NCBI GenBank assembly: GCA_016282835.1 | Contig: JAEELR010000245.1 | Location: forward strand, 1 to 38,142 | Length of the DNA: 38,142 nucleotides | Reading direction: 5' to 3' | Source: Treponema sp. | GTDB lineage: Bacteria; Spirochaetota; Spirochaetia; Treponematales; Treponemataceae | Shown here: piece by piece, positions 34,341-38,142 of the stretch | Position numbering within the stretch: position 1 is the stretch's first letter | How the letters are laid out: each line of letters begins with the position of its first letter | Notes under the pieces: generated by a model | What the model was told of the DNA's origin: nothing | What the model saw: only the letters and a program-made list of their open reading frames with translations | The model's database searches: none | Position numbers and translations under genes: made by a program

Positions 34341-34433
34341 TTTTGAAAGCTGCGTTTTTGAATGAATTTTGTGGATTTTCAGGGGTTTATAATTGATTTT
34401 GTGTGATTTTTAGCGATTTTTGCGTGACTTTTT
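34341..34433. promoter_or_regulatory. Helically phased T/A-tracts, predicted curved DNA
   Basis: Nine T-tracts of 3-5 bases lie at about 342, 357, 368, 377, 387, 398, 409, 419 and 431 on the plus strand. From 357 to 431 the mean spacing is about 10.6 bp, one helical turn. This is the known signature of intrinsic DNA curvature. It lies directly upstream of the -24 element. Nothing coding is seen in 34284-34547. Confidence 0.6.
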
Positions 34434-34463
34434 GACCGTAGTAATAAAATTGTAAATAAAAAA

Positions 34464-34520
34464 TGAGTCATTTTGATACACCGAAAGAAATTCTCCTTCT
34501 AATTGAATCAAAATGACTCA
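34464..34520 (-). terminator. 14-bp inverted repeat: groES terminator or distal regulatory site
   Basis: TGAGTCATTTTGAT (34464-34477) and ATCAAAATGACTCA (34507-34520) are perfect reverse complements with a 29-nt loop. Read on the minus strand it follows groES by 27 bp and is followed by TTTTTTATTT, so it can serve as its terminator. The long loop and GC-poor stem make an upstream activator site for the sigma-54 promoter, some 125-180 bp away, an alternative. Confidence 0.6.
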
Positions 34521-34547
34521 GTTTAAATGTATTTTGAATTAAAAAAA

Positions 34548-34820
34548 CTATTCTACAATAGCAATAATATCTGCCATTTTCAAAATAAGGTATTCTTCAC
34601 CATCTGCCTTGATTGTTGTGCCGGCATATTTATCGTAAAGAATTTTATCTCCAACATTTACTGAAATCTTTTCTTTTTCAGTTCCAGGACCTACAGCTTC
34701 TACAACAGCTGCCTGAGTTTTTTCTTGTGCAGTGTCAGGGATAATAAGTCCTCCTGCTGTTTTTGTTTCTGCAGGAACCTGCTTTACTAATACGCGATCT
34801 GCTAAAGGTTTAATTTTCAT
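34548..34820 (-). CDS. groES: GroES co-chaperonin
   Basis: The product has 90 residues, with the start IKPLADRVLVKQVPAETKTA, the mobile-loop segment GGLIIPDTAQEKTQ and the C-terminal GEEYLILKMADIIAIVE. A GGAGG ribosome-binding site is present. GroES caps GroEL for ATP-driven protein folding. groEL is not adjacent, so groES is an orphan here. No CIRCE element is visible upstream, so HrcA control is not supported. Confidence 0.97.
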   Translation of the reverse strand: MKIKPLADRVLVKQVPAETKTAGGLIIPDTAQEKTQAAVVEAVGPGTEKEKISVNVGDKILYDKYAGTTIKADGEEYLILKMADIIAIVE

Positions 34821-34932
34821 AATTCCTCCAAAAGTTAAGCGTTTTATATTTCAAACACTTTATTTCAATCTCTATCTATTCAAAAATAATAATCTAAGGT
34901 CAAAAAGTCAATTCCTTTTTCCTGCGTTTTTC

Positions 34933-34962
34933 TTGCGCAATCTATATATATATAATTATAAT
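34933..34962 (+). promoter_or_regulatory. Predicted promoter of the DpnI locus
   Basis: TTGCGC (34933-34938) and TATAAT (34957-34962) are 18 bp apart. The first ATG of the leader ORF (34969) lies 6 nt beyond the -10. This is the only clear promoter between groES and the nuclease gene. Confidence 0.5.
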
Positions 34963-34968
34963 ATAGGA

Positions 34969-35115
34969 ATGGAAGTCAGTGATTATAAGGAATATAAATG
35001 TTCTATCGCTGATAAGGGCGTTCCGGCTAAAGCCGTCGGCTGTTTTGCACTTCACTTTCGCTCATCCTCCTCACTTCGTTGCGGTGGACTGCTGCGCAGG
35101 TGCTCCATAGCCTAA
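34969..35115 (+). CDS. Putative 48-residue leader ORF built partly from a dispersed repeat
   Basis: ATG 34969 opens a 48-codon frame ending in TAA at 35113-35115, six bases before the DpnI-type gene. Residues 1-15 (MEVSDYKEYKCSIAD) come from unique sequence, and the rest (FALHFRSSSSLRCGG and neighbours) from the GC-rich repeat. The peptide is unlikely to have been selected as a protein, but the frame could couple translation to the nuclease gene, which has no Shine-Dalgarno of its own. Confidence 0.3.
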   Translation: MEVSDYKEYKCSIADKGVPAKAVGCFALHFRSSSSLRCGGLLRRCSIA

Positions 35116-35118
35116 CGC
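35018..35118 (-). repeat. GC-rich structured repeat, copy B
   Basis: The ends GCGTT (35018-35022) and AACGC (35114-35118) are inverted repeats, and the pairing extends to GGCTA/TAGCC. CGGCTAAAGCCG inside forms a short hairpin. The block 35047-35082 matches copy A (19984-20019) in reverse complement at 26 of 36 bases. GC content is far above that of the surroundings, as expected for a dispersed element. Confidence 0.6.
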
Positions 35119-35121
35119 AAA

Positions 35122-35892
35122 ATGACATTTAATTTTAATATAATACTTGCAGAAAACTATCATAGTAATTCTCAAAAAAGTAGGGTCCTGACAGAAGACT
35201 GGGTTGAAAGAAATCTTTACTGTCCGATATGTGGGAAGACTTATATAAATCGTTATGAAAATAATCATCCAACAGGTGATTTTTATTGCAAAGATTGTTC
35301 ATCAGATTTTGAATTAAAAAGTAAAGAGAGTAATTCTGAGAAATTGTCAAAAACGATTTCTGATGGTGAATATTCAACGATGATTTCAAGAATAACTTCA
35401 TTGAGAAATCCTAATTTCTTTTTTATGACCTACAAAAATTATGAAGTTAAGAATTTTATTTTGATTCCTAATCATTTTTTCACACCGCAGATAATAATAA
35501 AGAGAAATCCTCTTGGACCAAATGCCCGTAGAGCTGGCTGGACAGGATGTAATATTGATATTTCTTCTATTCCTGATTCGGGGAAAATTTTTATTGTAAA
35601 AAATCAAATTGAAATTGATCACAATACTGTTATTTCAAATTATGCAAAAACAAAAGCTTTACAGACAAAGAATCTCGATTCTAGAGGCTGGCTGTTGGAT
35701 ACATTGAATTGTGTAGAAAGAATAAAAGAGAAAGAATTCACACTTAATCAGGTTTATAGTTTTGAAGAAGAGTTGAAACTAAAACATCCTGATAATAATT
35801 TTGTAAAAGATAAAATTCGACAGCAGTTACAATATTTAAGAGATAAAGGCTTTATTGAATTTGTATCTCCTGGTCATTATAGAAAAATATAG
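35122..35892 (+). CDS. dpnI: DpnI-type methyl-directed restriction endonuclease
   Basis: The 256-residue product is the same size as pneumococcal DpnI and starts similarly (SNSQKSRVLTEDWVERNLYC). The zinc site CPIC (34-37) and CKDC (56-59) and the PD-(D/E)xK residues Asp53, Glu64 and Lys66 (DFYC, FELKSK) sit at the positions I recall for DpnI. NARRAGWTGCNIDIS is a further conserved block. The C-terminal 55 residues form a winged helix (FTLNQVYSFEEEL, VKDKIRQQLQYLRDKGFIEF) that in DpnI reads the methylated site. DpnI cuts only Gm6ATC, and so protects a cell that does not methylate GATC. No Shine-Dalgarno is present; the gene follows the leader ORF. Confidence 0.93.
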   Translation: MTFNFNIILAENYHSNSQKSRVLTEDWVERNLYCPICGKTYINRYENNHPTGDFYCKDCSSDFELKSKESNSEKLSKTISDGEYSTMISRITSLRNPNFFFMTYKNYEVKNFILIPNHFFTPQIIIKRNPLGPNARRAGWTGCNIDISSIPDSGKIFIVKNQIEIDHNTVISNYAKTKALQTKNLDSRGWLLDTLNCVERIKEKEFTLNQVYSFEEELKLKHPDNNFVKDKIRQQLQYLRDKGFIEFVSPGHYRKI

Positions 35893-35902
35893 GTAGGTAC
35901 TT

Positions 35903-35930
35903 GATCTATTTGAAAATTTGATCAAGGATC
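35903..35930. promoter_or_regulatory. Cluster of three GATC sites between nuclease and downstream genes
   Basis: GATC occurs at 35903-35906, 35920-35923 and 35927-35930, in the 43-bp gap between the DpnI-type gene and the 67-residue ORF. In DNA of this composition one GATC per about 300 bp is expected. The last lies next to the AAGGA ribosome-binding site. Confidence 0.4.
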
Positions 35931-35935
35931 GGTCT

Positions 35936-36139
35936 ATGAAAACATTTCTTTTTTATACTGGCGAGGGAATTACATATTCTCCAACAGACGTACTATGTGA
36001 AAATTATCAAATTTTAGGATTTGAGTTTGGAAAATCTCAAGAAGAAGCATTCACTACTTTTTTGATTAATAATCTATGGATTTTAGAATATGGATTTTCA
36101 CTTGAAAATATAATGACAAGGCAGGTTGAAACAAAATGA
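35936..36139 (+). CDS. Small protein of unknown function in the DpnI locus
   Basis: The product has 67 residues from ATG 35936, with AAGGA 7 nt upstream. The protein (start MKTFLFYTGEGITYSP, middle YQILGFEFGKSQEEAF) looks like a compact globular beta-alpha fold: strand, turn, strand, then an amphipathic helix after GKSQEEAF. I do not recognise it; it is not obviously DpnD, the partner of pneumococcal DpnI. The last four bases (ATGA) overlap the methyltransferase start, so the two are translationally coupled. Confidence 0.65.
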   Translation: MKTFLFYTGEGITYSPTDVLCENYQILGFEFGKSQEEAFTTFLINNLWILEYGFSLENIMTRQVETK

Positions 36140-37071
36140 CAAGTTTAGCTGACAGTATCTTTTCCTGCTTTAAATCAGCAGATTCATTTTCATTACAAGA
36201 CGCGTATTCTCAATTTAAAGAAAAGCCAAATGAAACTGTTCGGGCAAGAATTTATGAAAATCTTGGAATAAAATTCAAAAGAATTGCGAAAGGCATTTAT
36301 AAAACAATTTCAGATGGACAATCATGTATTATCATTGAAGGTGATGGAAGAGACCTTTCTTTTATAAAAGATAACTCTATCGATTGTATTATAACCGACC
36401 ACCCGTGGAGTGATTTAAAATCAAACAAAGGTGGAAACCGTTCTTTTTCAGATTATGATTGTTTTCAATACACATTAAATGATTTTAAGGAAAAAGCTAG
36501 AGTCTTAAAAGATGGGTGTTTTCTTGTAGAGATTCTTCCAGCAGAAAATGAAAGTAATTTTCGATATCTGTATCAGATAAAAGATTATGCTGAGAAGAAT
36601 GGTTTGCTTTATTATTCTAAAGTTACATGGAAAAAGGGGAATTTTGTCAGCAATACAGGAAGAAAGGCAAAAAATACACAAGATGTGATGATATTCTCAA
36701 AAGGTAAAGCAAGAAATATGAGATATGATGCCAAGAAGAGCGCGTTACAAAATCATGCTTGTTATATGAGCGGAACTACAAAAATGTTACCGACAATGTT
36801 TGATGTTCCACCAGTTCCAACAAATAGGAAAATACATCAAAGTGAATTACCTATTTCCTTATGTGAGCAAATCATTGAATATGTTACTTATGAAAACGAA
36901 GTCATTTTAGATTCATTTGCAGGAAGCGGTGTTGTTGGGCTAGCAGCTCTTAATAAAAAACGTAATTGTATTTTAATTGAAAAGGATTGCAAGATCGTTG
37001 AAAAAATAAATTCGAGGTTTGCAGAGAATATATTTTATGAAAGAAATAAATGGAGGTACACAGATGCGTGA
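36136..37071 (+). CDS. Beta-class DNA methyltransferase with N-terminal winged helix
   Basis: The product has 311 residues. Residues 16-58 form a winged-helix-like segment (FSLQDAYSQFKEKPNETVRA, GIYKTI). The catalytic motif IV is IITDHPWSD (88-91), DHPW instead of the common DPPY/DPPW. The variable target region follows (WKKGNFVSNTGRKAKNTQDV). Motif I, VILDSFAGSG (261-265), is near the C-terminus, giving the beta order IV-TRD-I of N6-adenine or N4-cytosine methyltransferases. The target is unknown. The last residues (about NKWRYTDA) are read from DNA that in another frame encodes the DpnA-like fragment, so the native C-terminus may have been replaced. Confidence 0.85.
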   Translation: MTSLADSIFSCFKSADSFSLQDAYSQFKEKPNETVRARIYENLGIKFKRIAKGIYKTISDGQSCIIIEGDGRDLSFIKDNSIDCIITDHPWSDLKSNKGGNRSFSDYDCFQYTLNDFKEKARVLKDGCFLVEILPAENESNFRYLYQIKDYAEKNGLLYYSKVTWKKGNFVSNTGRKAKNTQDVMIFSKGKARNMRYDAKKSALQNHACYMSGTTKMLPTMFDVPPVPTNRKIHQSELPISLCEQIIEYVTYENEVILDSFAGSGVVGLAALNKKRNCILIEKDCKIVEKINSRFAENIFYERNKWRYTDA

Positions 37072-37441
37072 TTTGTGGTCACTCCCAGCAATCGCAAAAT
37101 GGGAAAAGTCTTGCGGAAAACATCCAGCTCAAAAACCTCTTCCGTTACTCGCGCGTATAATTCTTGCTTCTACAAAAGAAAATGATTGGATTCTAGACCC
37201 ATTTACCGGTAGTAGCACAACAGGCATCGCGGCTAGTTTACTGAATCGTCGCTTCTTAGGTTTAGACCGGGAAGAATCTTTTCTTGCATTGTCAAAAAAT
37301 CGTCGTGAAGAAATAAATAATCCGTTAATCAGATATGAGTACCGTGAAAAAATCATGAAGTATTCTGATAAACCATTAAAAGGGATATTAGAAGTTCACG
37401 AAGAAACACCGTATTACGGTATCGATTTACCATTTGAGTAA
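37037..37441 (+). pseudogene. C-terminal fragment of a DpnA-like (M2.DpnII type) adenine methyltransferase
   Basis: From ATG 37037 there are 134 residues, or 125 from ATG 37064, which has GGAGG upstream. The segment MKEINGGTQMRDLW, then EKSCGKHPAQKPLPLLARII, LASTKENDWILDPF and RRFLGLDREESFLAL, matches closely what I recall of the C-terminal third of DpnA. Homology starts at 37037, inside the end of the upstream gene and in a different frame. The target region and catalytic motif IV are missing, and motif I reads FTGSSTTG where FxGSGTTG is expected. It is therefore most likely an inactive remnant, though a helper-subunit role with the gene upstream is possible. Confidence 0.72.
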
Positions 37442-37509
37442 AAAAAACATAAATCCGCTTCACAGTTTAAAATGCTAGATTGACCCATCAAACTCTTACC
37501 ACAAACACA

Positions 37510-37854
37510 TTAGTGCTTTCTATGCGTGTTATTGTATTCGGAGGGTTTATGCTTATTCTGTTCGAGTAATCGTGAAGCATTTGTTATTACTGATTCAACT
37601 GCAATTATTTTAAGGTCTTCAAGGTCGTTTTCTTCGTCGATTAATAACTGGAAAGGAGAGATATGTAATTCAATACTTAATTTAGCAAGAAGATCTGGTC
37701 GTACCCAACTTATGCCACTTTCAATTTTGCAAATGGTTTGTGGAGTAGTATCAGTTTTTTCAGCAAGTTTCTGCTGTGAAATATTTAGTTTTTCACGGTA
37801 TTTTTTTACATTGCGTGCAAGAATACCGAGTATATATTTCTTATTATTCTTCAT
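37510..37854 (-). CDS. XRE/Cro-CI family transcriptional regulator
   Basis: The product has 114 residues with a helix-turn-helix at about residues 20-55 (LNISQQKLAEKTDTTPQTIC, then KIESGISWVRPDLLAKLSIE). The short C-terminal tail (LEQNKHKPSEYNNTHRKH) has no effector domain. It faces the DpnI/methyltransferase genes and is a candidate controller (C-protein-like) of that locus. A palindrome, TTAAACTG-G-CAGTTTAA at 37920-37936, 66 bp upstream of its start, could be its operator. TAAAAT at 37866-37861 ends 6 nt before the ATG, again suggesting a leaderless mRNA. Confidence 0.88.
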   Translation of the reverse strand: MKNNKKYILGILARNVKKYREKLNISQQKLAEKTDTTPQTICKIESGISWVRPDLLAKLSIELHISPFQLLIDEENDLEDLKIIAVESVITNASRLLEQNKHKPSEYNNTHRKH

Positions 37855-37919
37855 ATTCTAATTTTAAATTTGTATCTATGTGAATAAAATATATTTTGAG
37901 TAGAAGTTAATTGCACTAA

Positions 37920-37936
37920 TTAAACTGGCAGTTTAA
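37920..37936. promoter_or_regulatory. Perfect palindrome, possible XRE operator or IS end structure
   Basis: TTAAACTG (37920-37927), one base, CAGTTTAA (37929-37936): 8+8 bp perfect symmetry, upstream of the XRE gene and within the untranslated leader of the IS110-type element. Confidence 0.4.
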
Positions 37937-37941
37937 GATTC

Positions 37942-38030
37942 GATTTTCTGGTGTAAGTGATAGCGTGAAATATTTTGAAAATCATTAAGGCCCCAGATTT
38001 ATCATGCTAAGATAGATAAGCCTATCTGGG
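37942..38030 (+). ncRNA. Candidate bridge-RNA region of the IS110-family element
   Basis: IS110 elements encode a structured guide (bridge) RNA in the non-coding left end before the recombinase gene. Here two stem-loops lie in that position. GATTTTC (37942-37948) pairs with GAAAATC (37977-37983) across a 28-nt loop. CCCAGATTTATC pairs with GATAA plus ATCTGGG (37992-38030) with a 4-nt bulge. This is inferred from position and folding only; loop/target complementarity could not be tested. Confidence 0.35.
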
Positions 38031-38063
38031 CACAATATCCTACTTTTACTGGAGGGAACCTTA

Positions 38064-38142
38064 ATGAGATTCTATAAGAACCAGCATCAATTTTACATTG
38101 GTATCGACCTTCACGCAAGAACGATGTACATCTGTGTTATCA
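38064..38142 (+). mobile_element. IS110-family transposase (DEDD recombinase), 5' end at window edge
   Basis: ATG 38064, with GGAGG 8 nt upstream, opens a frame that runs off the right edge after 26 codons (MRFYKNQHQFYIGIDLHAR and onward). YIGIDLHA with the following strand (MYICVI) is the N-terminal RuvC-like strand with the first catalytic Asp of IS110/IS1111 transposases. Only the N-terminus is visible, so subgroup and integrity are unknown. Confidence 0.8.

Noticed and set aside
35018..35118. Integron attC site
   Set aside because: GCCTAAC fits the RYYYAAC core and the ends are inverted repeats, but the GTTRRRY partner is not at the other end and no integrase or cassette array is present.
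1..38142. CRISPR array, prophage or toxin-antitoxin module
   Set aside because: No regularly spaced repeats with unique spacers, no phage structural genes and no recognisable toxin-antitoxin pair were found.

Overview
The window looks like the chromosome of a low-GC host-associated spirochaete of the Treponema type. Four things support this: an alanyl-tRNA synthetase that stops after the editing domain and lacks the C-Ala domain; many TPR lipoproteins with poorly conserved lipoboxes; FlgD-like repeat envelope proteins; and mostly housekeeping genes in short operons on both strands. The species call is inference, because no rRNA or taxonomic marker is present.

Layout. 1-94 is the start of a metallo-beta-lactamase-fold hydrolase leaving the left edge. 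95-529 is non-coding and holds a palindromic MITE-like repeat in two copies. 530-10877 is mainly envelope biology: a phosphodiester-glycosidase lipoprotein, TPR lipoproteins, a von Willebrand A protein, a bilobal aspartyl-protease-like lipoprotein, a chemotaxis receptor and an MltD-type lytic transglycosylase. 10990-14409 is the yajC-secD-secF operon, followed by ispH (isoprenoid synthesis). 15427-19676 pairs a predicted beta-barrel protein with a 1048-residue FlgD-repeat/OmpA protein. 19773-19845 is tRNA-Asn with a very clear promoter and terminator. 20151-23025 is the trkA-trkH potassium uptake operon. 23030-27984 (minus strand) is polA-coaE-SPOR-ybaK. alaS diverges from polA and is followed by a SurA-like chaperone, nusB and a TPR lipoprotein. 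A sigma-70 family factor and an orphan groES follow on the minus strand.

34969-37441 is an accessory restriction locus: a DpnI-type nuclease that cuts methylated GATC, a 67-residue unknown, a beta-class DNA methyltransferase with an N-terminal winged helix and a DHPW catalytic motif, and a headless fragment that resembles the C-terminal part of DpnA-type (DpnII system) adenine methyltransferases. An XRE regulator and the start of an IS110-family transposase close the window.

The most interesting points are these. (1) A methyl-directed nuclease sits in one operon with a methyltransferase and a decapitated DpnA-like remnant. (2) A near-perfect sigma-54 -24/-12 promoter lies before the sigma-70 family gene, preceded by helically phased T-tracts and a distal 14-bp inverted repeat, which suggests an RpoN-to-sigma cascade like that of Borrelia rpoS. 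(3) Eight start codons lie only 5-7 nt after a -10 element with no ribosome-binding site, suggesting leaderless transcripts. (4) Two families of dispersed structured repeats are present; a member of one forms part of a leader ORF in front of the DpnI gene.
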